Positions 24,118 to 31,720 of a DNA stretch of 64,000 nt are shown piece by piece. The translations under genes and the position numbers were made by a program. Source of the stretch: CAIWHR01 sp963816925. GTDB taxonomy: Bacteria > Pseudomonadota > Gammaproteobacteria > Burkholderiales > Casimicrobiaceae. The number at the start of each line of letters is the position of its first letter. Positions within the stretch are counted from its first letter, which is position 1. The stretch covers positions 26,498 to 90,497 of the forward strand of contig CAWFMY010000006.1 of NCBI GenBank assembly GCA_963816925.1, in the 5' to 3' direction. Under the pieces are notes generated by a model. That model did no database searches. It was not told the DNA's origin and saw only the letters and a list, made by a program, of their open reading frames with translations.

Positions 24118-24786
24118 ATGATCACCGTTTTCGGCGAAGGGAGAGGATTCCGGGTCGTCTGGCTGCTGGAAGAGATGCGACTCGCGTACAAGTTGAGGCC
24201 GGTGGACCTGCTGGTTGGAGTCGAGAACGATGCGGAGTTTCTGGCCATCAACCCTGCCGGCTTCATCCCCGCCATCCAGGATGGCGACGTCACGATGGTC
24301 GAGTCGATCGCGATCATGGAGTACTTGATGGCCCGCTACGGACCGACGCCCCTTGCGCCGGCCCCGCACGATCCCGCTTTCCCCGCGTACCAGCAGTTCC
24401 TTCATCTCGGGGAAGCCGGCCTCGCCGCCTCCATTTACTTCGTTAACGTCAGCCGCAATCTCGCTCCCGAGGCCCAGCGGCAGAATTGGGGCGCCCGCAA
24501 GGCGCTGGAAGTATTCAACAGCCGGCTGGGATTAGTGACCCGGCAACTCGCGCGCTCGCCCTATCTTGCGGGTGACGCATTCACGGCAGCCGACATTTCC
24601 GTGACCTACGCTCTGGAGTTGGCGCAAAGAGGAGGCAGCGTCACCCTCGGCGAGGCAGAGCAGGCGTACGTGGCCCGCACCAGCAGGCGCGAAGCTTACA
24701 AGCGGGCGATGAATACATGTCACGCCACGAGGGCGTGGGCCCTCGAGGCGGCTAGTCGCGGGCACTCCCGACCCCGTGAGGCCTGA
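24118..24786 (+). CDS. glutathione S-transferase family protein
   Basis: A 222-residue protein with the two-domain GST layout. The thioredoxin-like N-domain includes ITVFGEGRGFRVVWLLEEM, NPAGFIPAIQDGDVTMVESIAIMEYLMARYG (the cis-Pro and the Glu-Ser glutathione-binding pair). The helical C-domain includes LARSPYLAGDAFTAADISVTYAL with the conserved capping Asp. It would conjugate or reduce substrates with glutathione. The stop TGA lies in the R''-like box of the next site. Confidence 0.82.
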   Translation: MITVFGEGRGFRVVWLLEEMRLAYKLRPVDLLVGVENDAEFLAINPAGFIPAIQDGDVTMVESIAIMEYLMARYGPTPLAPAPHDPAFPAYQQFLHLGEAGLAASIYFVNVSRNLAPEAQRQNWGARKALEVFNSRLGLVTRQLARSPYLAGDAFTAADISVTYALELAQRGGSVTLGEAEQAYVARTSRREAYKRAMNTCHATRAWALEAASRGHSRPREA

Positions 24787-24843
24787 CCCTCGCTCGAGCG
24801 GAGCGCCAACGGTGGGGCCCACCGGTTGGCTCAATCGTCAGGC
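24781..24843 (+). repeat. attC site 33 (decaying)
   Basis: 63 bp. R'' is GCCTGAC and R' is GTCAGGC; L' reads CCACCGGTTGGCTCAA and the centre is shortened. Confidence 0.72.
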
Positions 24844-24864
24844 GCCGCGCACCCCAGAGGACCC

Positions 24865-25290
24865 ATGACCATCGACGAATTCATGCGCGGGTACAAGGCA
24901 GCATGGGAGCAACGCGATCCATCCATGTTTGCTGCCCTATTCAATGCGGACGGCGAATACCACAACACCCCGTTCGCCGTTCAGCGTGGCCATGCGCAGC
25001 TCGCCGAGTATTGGCATCGCGTACGGCTCCAGGAAGACGTGAGCGTCAGCTATGAGATCCTGATGGCCAATCCCACGAGTGGTCTTGCCCATTGGCACGT
25101 TACTTACCAGGTTGCGTCCGAGGAACTCTTCCAAATCTGGGCCAAGTCCACCGGCACAAACCTTGTCGCACGAAAGGCGGGCGACCCGCTACCTCGCATG
25201 GTCCTCGACGGCGTGCTGAAAGCCGAGTTCGAGGGCGATGCGTGCAAGAAGTGCCAACTCTGGTGGCATAGCATGCCGCAGACATCGTGA
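24865..25290 (+). CDS. SnoaL-like (NTF2-fold) protein
   Basis: A 141-residue protein with the NTF2-like opening FMRGYKAAWEQRDPSMFAALFNADGEYHNTPF, followed by HAQLAEYWHRV and strands ending LDGVLKAEFEGDACKKCQLWWHSMP. A Cys-Lys-Lys-Cys pair lies close to the end. This fold includes isomerases, hydratases and non-enzymatic subunits; no active-site assignment is possible. No attC is recognisable between it and the following GFA gene, so the site may have been lost or they form a two-gene unit. Confidence 0.68.
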   Translation: MTIDEFMRGYKAAWEQRDPSMFAALFNADGEYHNTPFAVQRGHAQLAEYWHRVRLQEDVSVSYEILMANPTSGLAHWHVTYQVASEELFQIWAKSTGTNLVARKAGDPLPRMVLDGVLKAEFEGDACKKCQLWWHSMPQTS

Positions 25291-25380
25291 GCACCATCCT
25301 ATTACCGCTATCATTGCGGCGTCTCGACCTGCACGGCAAATAGCAGAGCAGTGCTCGGCCACCTATCGCATCGCCCGCTC

Positions 25381-25785
25381 ATGATCAAACGCGTCGGCGC
25401 TACCGAGATCAAGTCGAAGCATCGGTTATCCTGCCATTGTGGCGCGGTAGTCCTTGAACTCGATTTGCCGGATGGCATCGTCAATCCTCGCCGGTGCGAT
25501 TGCTCTTTGTGCCGCCGCCGGGGGGCGATCGTCGCTTCAGTGCCATTGGCGGGCATTCGCATCGTCCAGGGCGCCGAATCACTCACGCTCTACCAGTTCA
25601 ATACCCGTACTGCGAAGCATTATTTCTGTTCCCAATGCGGCATTTATACGCACCATCAGAGACGCTCCGTTCCGACTGAGTACGGCTATAACGTCGCGTG
25701 CCTGGAAGGCGTCAATCCTTTCGATCTCGGACCGGTTCGAACGCTCGATGGAATCAATCACCCTGCTGATCGGGCAAAGAGATAA
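25381..25785 (+). CDS. GFA (CENP-V/GFA domain) family protein
   Basis: A 134-residue protein of the GFA family. Zinc ligands are visible as LSCHCGAV, RRCDCSLCRR and YFCSQCGIYTHHQ. The family was named for glutathione-dependent formaldehyde-activating enzyme, but most bacterial members have unknown substrates. This is the first of five GFA genes in the window and the only one in the part of the array with tolerable attC sites. Structural zinc binding is well supported; enzymatic role is open. Confidence 0.8.
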   Translation: MIKRVGATEIKSKHRLSCHCGAVVLELDLPDGIVNPRRCDCSLCRRRGAIVASVPLAGIRIVQGAESLTLYQFNTRTAKHYFCSQCGIYTHHQRRSVPTEYGYNVACLEGVNPFDLGPVRTLDGINHPADRAKR

Positions 25786-25810
25786 CGGTGCCGCTTCCGC
25801 GACTTCGGGG

Positions 25811-25895
25811 CACCAACCGCTCGGTCGATACCAGCGCCCCAGCGTGCGCGACCTTGCCTGCGCGGGGCGTCGCAGATTATCTTGATTGATCAGGC
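25811..25895 (+). repeat. attC site 34 (decaying)
   Basis: 85 bp. The left box reads CACCAAC and the right ATCAGGC; arms are eroded (CGGTCGATACCAG, CAGATTATCTTGA). Confidence 0.62.
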
Positions 25896-25910
25896 CTCAA
25901 GGAGCACCTC

Positions 25911-26371
25911 ATGCGAGCGCTTGAACTGAAGCTTCCGCCGCCCGCTCTGGCGCTGCTTATCGCGGTCGCGATGTGGGGCGTCTCTTTGGCGACATCGCGA
26001 TTTGAGATATCCGCGACGCTTCGGTTCGCCGCGGTGGTCTCATTTGCGATTGTCGGATTCGGGTTTGCCATCTCTGGCGTCCTCGCTATACGCCGTGCAC
26101 GTACGACAATTAGCCCCATCAAACCTGAAGCCGCCACATCCCTCGTGACTTCCGGTGTCTATCGTTTTACGCGCAACCCCATGTATCTCGGGCTCTGCTT
26201 TGTGCTTCTTGCGTGGGCCGTGTTCCTGTCGTCGGCTTGGGCTTTCCTGGGGCCTGGGGCATTCGTTCTCTACATCAATCGGTTCCAGATCGCGCCGGAG
26301 GAAAATGCGCTTTCGAAGCTCTTTGGGCCAGCATTCGCAAGTACCAATCCAAAGTCCGCAGGTGGTTATGA
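25911..26371 (+). CDS. ICMT-like membrane methyltransferase, C-terminal frameshift
   Basis: A membrane protein of about 153 residues with four predicted helices and the catalytic signature LVTSGVYRFTRNPMYLGLCF plus FQIAPEENALSKLFG. As sequenced, the frame ends at 26378 with TNPKSAGGYES, but the frame one base back from about 26340 gives YQSKVRRWL and a stop at 26369-26371, the usual ending. One base seems deleted. It would transfer methyl groups from SAM to a membrane substrate. Second ICMT-like gene in the array. Confidence 0.72.
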
Positions 26372-26372
26372 G

Positions 26373-26440
26373 TCCTGACCCGGCGCTCGACCCGGACGCA
26401 TCGCCTACGGCGCGTCGTCGACTGCCGTGAATCGCCAGGC
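26373..26440 (+). repeat. attC site 35 (decaying)
   Basis: 68 bp. The left box is TCCTGAC and the right GCCAGGC. The left arm is recognisable (CGCTCGACCCGGACG); the L' arm is gone. Confidence 0.55.
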
Positions 26441-26448
26441 GCCACGCA

Positions 26449-26688
26449 ATGCAATCGCCACCGATCCTCGATTCCGTTCTGACGTGCCCCAATTGTGGGC
26501 ACTCGGCAGCTGAAATCATGCCGACCGATGCCTGTGTCTATTTCTACGAGTGTACAAATTGCCGTGCCCTGCTTAGGCCAACGGCAGGTGATTGCTGCGT
26601 GTTTTGTTCGTATGGCTCGGTCAAATGCCCGCCGATCCAGCAATCGAGCGGATGTTGCGCTGACTCCAACAAGGCCGCCACATCCTGA
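26449..26688 (+). CDS. GDCCVxC domain protein
   Basis: A 79-residue protein with a zinc-ribbon-like CPNCGHSAAE start and CTNCRALLRP in the middle, then the family hallmark GDCCVFCSYGSVKCPPIQ. Some family members have selenocysteine in place of a cysteine in this motif, which suggests a redox or metal-thiolate role. Here all positions are cysteine. It lies four bases from the next gene with no attC between, so both sit in one cassette. Confidence 0.75.
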   Translation: MQSPPILDSVLTCPNCGHSAAEIMPTDACVYFYECTNCRALLRPTAGDCCVFCSYGSVKCPPIQQSSGCCADSNKAATS

Positions 26689-26692
26689 GGCA

Positions 26693-26923
26693 ATGGTGAA
26701 GCGCTTTGGTTATGGCCTGCTGTTTGCAATCGTCGGCTTGGTCGTCGCCGCGGTGGCGGGGTATTTCCTGATTCTCTGGTTCTCCTCCAATACCCACGAC
26801 CGCTCGGTCGAGGCGTCGATGACCGGCATATTCGTCTGCGGGCCGATTGGTGCGGTGTTGGGTTTCGTGGCCGGATTCATCTTCGGCGGCCGTCGCTCGG
26901 CCAAGCCAAATGAGCATGCGTAG
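26693..26923 (+). CDS. small two-helix membrane protein
   Basis: A 76-residue protein with two predicted membrane helices (residues 6-30 and 46-66, the second with small-residue GxxxG spacing) separated by a short polar loop, and a basic C-terminus RRSAKPNEHA. The start lies four bases after the stop of the GDCCVxC gene, which suggests translation as a pair. It could be a membrane partner of that protein; no family is recognised. Confidence 0.55.
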   Translation: MVKRFGYGLLFAIVGLVVAAVAGYFLILWFSSNTHDRSVEASMTGIFVCGPIGAVLGFVAGFIFGGRRSAKPNEHA

Positions 26924-26947
26924 GTTGCTCTTCATGATGCATTGGGG

Positions 26948-27003
26948 GCTCAACCCGGCGATCAATACGCGCCCTGCCTGCGGTGCGCCAAGCCGTATTG
27001 ACT
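26948..27003 (+). repeat. attC remnant 36
   Basis: A left box GCTCAAC is followed by CCGGCGATCAATACG, a decayed left arm. No L' arm or R' box is left. Confidence 0.45.
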
Positions 27004-27005
27004 GA

Positions 27006-27527
27006 ATGGAGACCCACGTGACGCCACCCATCATGAACCTGGACGACGTTGTGTTCGATGACATTGAGGAAAACGGGATCTACACGTCAAGTCGTGGCCA
27101 GATCAGCGATCGCATTGGAGCCAAGAAGCTCGGCTACAACCTGACGGTTCTCCCGCCAGGAAAGGTGCAGTGTCCATTCCACAACCACCATGGCGAGGAA
27201 GAGATGTTCCTCATCCTCGAGGGCGAAGGCGAGTTGAGGTTCGGCGACAACCGTTACCCGATCCGAAAGCACGACGTAATTGCCTGTCCACCCGGCGGTC
27301 CGGAAGTGGCGCACCAGATCATCAACACCGGCACCACGACCATGCGCTACCTGGCGCTCTCGTCGCTTGTCGACGTCGAGGCATGCGAATACCCGGACTC
27401 TCAGAAGGTGCTCGTTGTGGCGGGCCTTCGCGGCGCAAGAGACCTCCGGAAGATGTTTCGCTCCGAGAACACGGTCGACTACTACGACCGCGAGATTCCC
27501 GCCGGGGACGCGACCCATGACGGCTAG
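27006..27527 (+). CDS. cupin domain protein
   Basis: A 173-residue protein with one cupin barrel. Motif 1 is CPFHNHHGEEEMFLILEGEGELRFG and motif 2 is CPPGGPEVAHQIINTG, supplying the His/His/Glu/His metal site. It is a paralog of the cupin at 37845: both share HH.(A/G)EEMF(V/L)ILEG, (H)QIINT and CEYPDS. Such proteins may be isomerases or dioxygenases, or may bind a sugar; the activity is unknown. Its stop overlaps the degraded left box of the next site. Confidence 0.78.
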   Translation: METHVTPPIMNLDDVVFDDIEENGIYTSSRGQISDRIGAKKLGYNLTVLPPGKVQCPFHNHHGEEEMFLILEGEGELRFGDNRYPIRKHDVIACPPGGPEVAHQIINTGTTTMRYLALSSLVDVEACEYPDSQKVLVVAGLRGARDLRKMFRSENTVDYYDREIPAGDATHDG

Positions 27528-27605
27528 CGCGGCGGTCGACACTGACGACCCGTGGGCGGGGCTTCGCCCGCGCCACGGGTCGTCGGTTAACTTGATTCGT
27601 CAGGC
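27522..27605 (+). repeat. attC site 37 (decaying)
   Basis: 84 bp. The left box has decayed to GGCTAGC and the right is GTCAGGC, but arms and centre remain clear (GGTCGACACTGACG, GTCGGTTAACTTGA). Confidence 0.72.
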
Positions 27606-27645
27606 CGCATTCCAGCGCCCTTCGATTGACACGCCCGTTGCCGAC

Positions 27646-27933
27646 TCAGCTGTGCTTGATCCGCTGGCGCGCCGTGACGTGTCGCGTTTCGACCGTGGTC
27701 TTGTTCACGCAGTTGCTGCAGGTCGCCGCCTTGTTCGTTTCGTTCTTCGGCACACGCGCCGATGAAAGCGTGGCGCCGTCGGACGGAGCGGCGCTGGCGA
27801 CAGCAACAGCGTCGTTACATTGGTTCCCGGTGGCATCCATACCGCCATTTACGCCCCCTGAGCAGTCGTGCGCGTGGGCTGATATGGAGAAAAACATTGC
27901 AGCGACAAATGGCACCAAAAGTCTCGCGTTCAT
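27646..27933 (-). CDS. secreted Cys-containing protein (antisense in the array)
   Basis: A 95-residue protein with a clear signal peptide (MNARLLVPFVAAMFF, ending AHAH) and a motif DCSGGVNGGMDATGNQCND, then a Ser/Ala-rich linker and TCSNC. AAAGGAG lies eight bases upstream of the start on the minus strand. It is the only gene in the array that runs against the common direction, so it cannot be read from the array's integrase-side promoter and must have its own. Function unknown. Confidence 0.65.
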   Translation of the reverse strand: MNARLLVPFVAAMFFSISAHAHDCSGGVNGGMDATGNQCNDAVAVASAAPSDGATLSSARVPKNETNKAATCSNCVNKTTVETRHVTARQRIKHS

Positions 27934-28149
27934 TTGAGCATCTCCTTTCCAGTTGGCCTGGCCAGCTTCGCCGGACCCATGCACGCGTCTTGCGTACACG
28001 ATTCAAACGATGCTCCCGAACTATCGACGCGTCGAGGCGAATATTCCCGATCAGCGGGGCCGAACTTGGTGAATATTCACCCGTCGATGGGTGTGCGAGG
28101 GTTCCCTTGCCACCGCGTGCGAGGGTTGCTGAAGGAATACGAATATCAT

Positions 28150-28178
28150 CGGGTCGCTTTCGGGTTAATTCGCCAAGC
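28150..28178 (+). repeat. attC remnant 38 (right half)
   Basis: GGGTCGCTTTCGGGTTAATTCGCCAAGCC resembles the end GGGTCGCCGGTTAACTTGATTCGTCAGGCC of intact sites; the left half is unrecognisable. Confidence 0.4.
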
Positions 28179-28192
28179 CGCAGGAGGAACCC

Positions 28193-28582
28193 ATGAGGCG
28201 CACGTGGACGATCATAGGCGTCGGCGATGTCGCCGGCAGCTTCAAGTGGTATCAATCGCTGCTTGGCATACCGGAGACGACTCCGGCGCATGAGTTTTTC
28301 GGTCAGATCCTCGACTCGGATGGAACGGTCCTGCTCTGCCTTCACGAGTGGGGTGCGCATGATCATCCCTCCTTGACGAGCCCCGATCGGGCGCAACCCG
28401 GGAACGGCCTGCTTTTGTTCTTTCGTGTCGATGATTTCGACAAGGCGCTGCCAAGGGCGCGCGCGCTCGTCGCCCGAATCGAGGAAGAGCCCCACCTGAA
28501 TCCGAGCACGGGAACCATGGAGTTCTCGCTGCGAGATCCGGATGGGTATTACGTCACGATTAGCGCACTCTCCGCAGCCTGA
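28193..28582 (+). CDS. VOC (glyoxalase-fold) family protein
   Basis: A 129-residue vicinal oxygen chelate protein: IIGVGDVAGSFKWYQSLLGIPE at the start, VLLCLHEWGAHDHPS in the middle and MEFSLRDPDGYYVTISAL at the end. AGGAGG lies upstream of the ATG. The stop TGA overlaps an R''-like GCCTGAC box. As with the other VOC genes here, the ligand is unknown. Metal-ligand positions (His in WGAHDH, Glu near MEF) are plausible but not proven. Confidence 0.78.
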   Translation: MRRTWTIIGVGDVAGSFKWYQSLLGIPETTPAHEFFGQILDSDGTVLLCLHEWGAHDHPSLTSPDRAQPGNGLLLFFRVDDFDKALPRARALVARIEEEPHLNPSTGTMEFSLRDPDGYYVTISALSAA

Positions 28583-28648
28583 CATGGCGTTCAGTCGGAC
28601 GCACCGTGCACGGCGCACCACGCCGGCGTCGAGTCGCCGGGAACTGGC
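28577..28648 (+). repeat. attC remnant 39
   Basis: Left box GCCTGAC with the arm GCGTTCAGTCGGACGC, a GC-rich palindromic centre and GTCGCCGGGAACT resembling L'. The R' box is lost. Confidence 0.5.
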
Positions 28649-28687
28649 ACCTATACTTGACTACGTAGTGCCTGGATAGGAGGCTGC

Positions 28688-29095
28688 ATGCGACCCATAC
28701 CCGTCGGCGCCCAGGGCTCGTTCACGATGGTCGTCTCGCCTGAGCACCTCGCCAATCGATTCAAGGACGCGACGCTTCCGGCGGTGCTATCGACTCCGGT
28801 CATGATCATGGCGATGGAGAATGCCGCGCTGGAGGCGATCAAACCTTTTTTCGAGGACGGTGAAACCGCCGTGGGCACGCGCGTCGACGTCAGCCATCTC
28901 GCGGCCACGCCGGTCGGCCGCCGGATCGTCGCGACCGCGGACGTCACCGGGACCAAAGACCGCCACGTGGAATTCCGCGTCAAGGCGACGGACGGGGCCG
29001 AAGAAATTGGCCGCGGAACGCATGCACGCCTTGTAATCGACCTCGCCAAATTCTCCGAGCGCGTCGCCGCAAAGTTCGCCAAACGCACCGACTGA
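28688..29095 (+). CDS. fluoroacetyl-CoA-type thioesterase-like protein
   Basis: A 135-residue hot-dog-fold protein. The pattern TLPAVLSTPVMIMAMENAALEAI followed by ETAVGTRVDVSHLAATPVGRRIVATADVTGTKDRHVEFRVKATD matches the FlK-like thioesterase group, in which the Thr, Glu and His (here Thr42, Glu50 and His76 by approximate alignment) form the active site. It would hydrolyse an acyl-CoA. AGGAGGCTGC precedes the ATG. Likely a former cassette gene lying between attC remnants. Confidence 0.72.
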   Translation: MRPIPVGAQGSFTMVVSPEHLANRFKDATLPAVLSTPVMIMAMENAALEAIKPFFEDGETAVGTRVDVSHLAATPVGRRIVATADVTGTKDRHVEFRVKATDGAEEIGRGTHARLVIDLAKFSERVAAKFAKRTD

Positions 29096-29203
29096 GCGCC
29101 TCACGCGGTGAAGCGTCGCTTCGCCATGCATCATCGGAGCTTCGAATGACATCGCCCGAAGTTGCAACCCATCCTGTTGGTGTTAGGCTGTAGCGGATTT
29201 GCC

Positions 29204-29650
29204 ATGCGCCTGTGGACACTTCATCCCCGGTATCTCGACCCGCAGGGTCTCGTTGCCCTTTGGCGCGAGTCGCTTCTCGCGCGGGAGGTGCTTCGCGGTC
29301 ACACCAAAGGCTATCGTCAGCATCCACAGTTGCTGCGATTCCGGTCGTGTGCATCGCCTCGCGTCGCGATCAACTGCTACATCGCCGTCGTGTTTGCGGA
29401 GGCCCAGTCGCGAGGCTACCGCTTCGACCGCTCCAAGCTGGGCCGTGCCGCTCGAGTGCCGCGCATCGCCACCACCGACGGCCAGTTGCAATACGAATGG
29501 AGTTGGCTTCTGCACAAGCTGCGGCGGCGAAGCCCGCTCGTCTATCGTCGCCACGTTGAAGTTTCGGCACCTGCGGTGCATCCTCTTTTTCGCGTCGTGT
29601 CGGGTCCAATCGCGGAATGGGAGCGTGTACAAATCAAGCCTGCAGCCTAA
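29204..29650 (+). CDS. pyrimidine-dimer DNA glycosylase-like protein (Pyr_excise)
   Basis: A 148-residue protein whose opening MRLWTLHPRYLDPQGLVALWRESLLAREVLRG and HPQLLRFR match the Pyr_excise family, relatives of T4 endonuclease V that start repair of UV-induced pyrimidine dimers. EAQSRGYRFDRSKLG follows. A DNA repair role is inferred from the family. The Thr-2-like nucleophile of T4 EndoV cannot be confirmed here. A GTTAGGC box sits at 29182-29188 just upstream. The stop TAA is within an R''-like GCCTAAC box. Confidence 0.7.
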   Translation: MRLWTLHPRYLDPQGLVALWRESLLAREVLRGHTKGYRQHPQLLRFRSCASPRVAINCYIAVVFAEAQSRGYRFDRSKLGRAARVPRIATTDGQLQYEWSWLLHKLRRRSPLVYRRHVEVSAPAVHPLFRVVSGPIAEWERVQIKPAA

Positions 29651-29670
29651 CCGGGCGCGCATGCCGGCGG
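29645..29670 (+). repeat. attC remnant 40 (left box)
   Basis: A perfect GCCTAAC is followed by CGGGCGCGCATGCCGGCG; no right half is seen before the next gene, which starts 40 bases on. Confidence 0.4.
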
Positions 29671-29690
29671 GATCGGACGAGGAGCGTGAA

Positions 29691-30077
29691 ATGAAGACCG
29701 GTTCGTGCCTTTGCGGAGCGGTTCGATTCAAGGTCAACTGTGCGCTGAAAGCACCCGATGCATGCCACTGCGTGCAATGTCGCAAGAGTTCCGGTCACTA
29801 CCTGGTAGGAACGGATGTGCCGAGGAAATTCGTGGAGATCTCGGGAACGGAGAACATCACATGGTTTCACTCTTCCGCGAGCGTGAGGCGTGGGTTCTGT
29901 TCAACCTGTGGATCCCGCCTGTTCTTCGATCCGCCCGCGAAAGACTGGATCGGAATCGCCATGGGGGCGTTCGACCTGCCCACCGAAACGCACATCGAGT
30001 TGCACATCTTCGTCGGCGAGAAAGGCGACTATTATGAGATCGGCGACGGGCTTCCGCAGCATCAGCGGATTCCGTAG
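29691..30077 (+). CDS. GFA family protein
   Basis: A 128-residue GFA-domain protein. Zinc ligands are GSCLCGAVRF, CHCVQCRKSSG and GFCSTCGSRLFF. It is the best match in the window to the classical GFA signature (CHCxxCRKxSG). GAGGAGCG lies upstream of the ATG; an ATG ten codons earlier lies inside the attC remnant and is less likely. Substrate unknown. Confidence 0.8.
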   Translation: MKTGSCLCGAVRFKVNCALKAPDACHCVQCRKSSGHYLVGTDVPRKFVEISGTENITWFHSSASVRRGFCSTCGSRLFFDPPAKDWIGIAMGAFDLPTETHIELHIFVGEKGDYYEIGDGLPQHQRIP

Positions 30078-30090
30078 CTATTGCTGGGAT

Positions 30091-30114
30091 GGGGCCGGTT
30101 CACTTGAACGCGCC
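30091..30114 (+). repeat. attC remnant 41 (right arm)
   Basis: GGGCCGGTTCACTTGAACGC resembles the L' arm and spacer (GCCGGTTAGCTTGAATCG) of long-subfamily sites; neither core box is preserved. Confidence 0.35.
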
Positions 30115-30175
30115 CCGATCTCCTGGGGGTAGACTGGCACGGTCGCCTGTCCTTGCGACTTGTGAAGGGAGCCGC

Positions 30176-31174
30176 ATGGTTACGCGCCGTCGATTTGTCC
30201 TTGTGCTTGGAGCAACCACGCTCGTCCCTTTTCCGTCATTGGCGCAGCAGCGGACCAAAGTCTGGCGCGTCGGGTTTCTGTCTCTTGACACATCACGCTC
30301 GGATGCCGGCAAGCAGGCTCTGGAACAGTTTCCCGCCGCGATGGCGAAACTGGGCTATGGAGAAAACAGAAATCTCGCGATGGAATGGCGCTGGGCCGAC
30401 GGGAGATTCGGCGACCTGCGCGAACTTGCCTCCGGTTTGGTGCGCGCAGGAGTGGATGTCATCGTGGCCCGCACGAATGACCCGATCCAGGCGGCAAAGG
30501 ATGCAACCCGTTCCATTCCGATCGTCATGCTCAACGGAAATTTTCCGGTCGAGACCGGATTGGTCGAAAGCCTCGCCCGTCCGGGCGGCAATGTCACCGG
30601 CACGGCCTACGTCTTGCCGGACACGATGGCCAAGCAAATGCAATTGCTCAAGGAAATCGTTCCACACGCGCGCCGCGTGGCAATTCTTTGGGCCAACGCC
30701 GGTTCGAATACCCGGTACGGGCAGGTCGTGCGGACTTCGCTGGATCGTGCAGCGGGCAGTCTCGACCTCAACGTGCAGTATTTCGAGATACGTCGTCCCG
30801 AGGAAATAGCGGCCGCGCTGGAAGAGATCTCGGCAAGCAAGGCCGACGCACTGTGGTATCAGGGTTCCCCTATTCTAAGAACGCACGACGCGCAAATCGT
30901 GGCGGCGCTTCTCAAGCGCAAGTTGCCCTCGATTGCCAACATTCCCTCGTTCGCCGAGCAAGGCGGATTGGTTCACTACGCGCCCGATATTGAGGAGTTT
31001 TTCGATCGAACGGCAGGCTACGTCGACCGCATTCTGAAGGGCGCGAGACCGGAAGACCTTCCGGTTCATCAGCCGACCCGGTATGAGCTGGTCATCAACG
31101 TCAAGACGGCGAAGGCCATTGGCATCGTGATTCCGCCAGCCGTGCTGGCTCGCGCGGATCGGGTGATCGGATAG
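30176..31174 (+). CDS. orphan ABC-type substrate-binding protein (6 of 6)
   Basis: A 332-residue ABC_sub_bind-type periplasmic protein and the most divergent of the six. The leader MVTRRRFVLVLGA ends SLAQQ. Landmarks are RVGFLSLD, KLGYGENRNLAMEWRWADG, LARPGGNVTGTA, YVDRILKGARPEDLPVHQPT and RADRVIG. GGGAGCCGC precedes the ATG. The flanking attC sites are only remnants, so this copy is probably an old, fixed cassette. No transporter genes nearby. Confidence 0.83.
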   Translation: MVTRRRFVLVLGATTLVPFPSLAQQRTKVWRVGFLSLDTSRSDAGKQALEQFPAAMAKLGYGENRNLAMEWRWADGRFGDLRELASGLVRAGVDVIVARTNDPIQAAKDATRSIPIVMLNGNFPVETGLVESLARPGGNVTGTAYVLPDTMAKQMQLLKEIVPHARRVAILWANAGSNTRYGQVVRTSLDRAAGSLDLNVQYFEIRRPEEIAAALEEISASKADALWYQGSPILRTHDAQIVAALLKRKLPSIANIPSFAEQGGLVHYAPDIEEFFDRTAGYVDRILKGARPEDLPVHQPTRYELVINVKTAKAIGIVIPPAVLARADRVIG

Positions 31175-31294
31175 CGAACGCCCACCGCGGTTTGCAATGC
31201 GGCTCTCGGGCATCGTCCAACGCGTGTCGCCAAATTCCCGATACCCATCGATCAAGCCTAAACTCCATCAATCTCCATCGTAATCCTCCTCTCC

Positions 31295-31589
31295 ATGCCC
31301 AAAGCCTATTGGATTGCCGCGTACCGTTCCATCCACGATCCCGGAAGCTCTCGCCGCCTATGCGAAGCTCGCCGGCCCCGTACTCGAAAATGCCGGCGGT
31401 CGAGTCCTCGCGCGCGGCAATCCCGCGCAGATCTATGACGACGGACTGCGCCAACGCACGGTTCTGATCGAGTTCGACAGCGTTGCACAAGCGATCGCCG
31501 CGCACGACAGTCCCGAGTATCAGGAGGCGCTGCGGATATTGGGCAAGGCCGTCGATCGGGATTTGCGCATCATCGAGGGGATTGAATAG
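31295..31589 (+). CDS. DUF1330 family protein, frameshifted
   Basis: The DUF1330 family begins MPKAYWIAAYRSIHDP, present from the ATG at 31295, and continues EALAAYAKLAGPVLENAGGRVLARG..., present in the next frame. The two halves join if one base near GATCCCGGAAG (about 31343) is removed. The product would be about 98 residues, a dimeric ferredoxin-like protein of unknown function. Another frame opening at 31314 gives only the second part with an unnatural N-terminus. Confidence 0.7.
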
Positions 31590-31720
31590 GGCGTGGCGTG
31601 AAGAGTGCCGCCCGCAGCATGACTTGACGCGAAACTAAATGCTCGGCTATATATTCGTGAAACCGTCGTTGACCATCGCCGCGTGGCTAGCGGACGGGCC
31701 GTCTCTTCCAGGGTGAACAC

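Noticed and set aside
29182..29188. Isolated GTTAGGC before the Pyr_excise-like gene as a full attC
   Set aside because: The box is perfect, but no L' arm or matching R'' could be found to its left, so it may be chance or the last trace of a site; not annotated separately.
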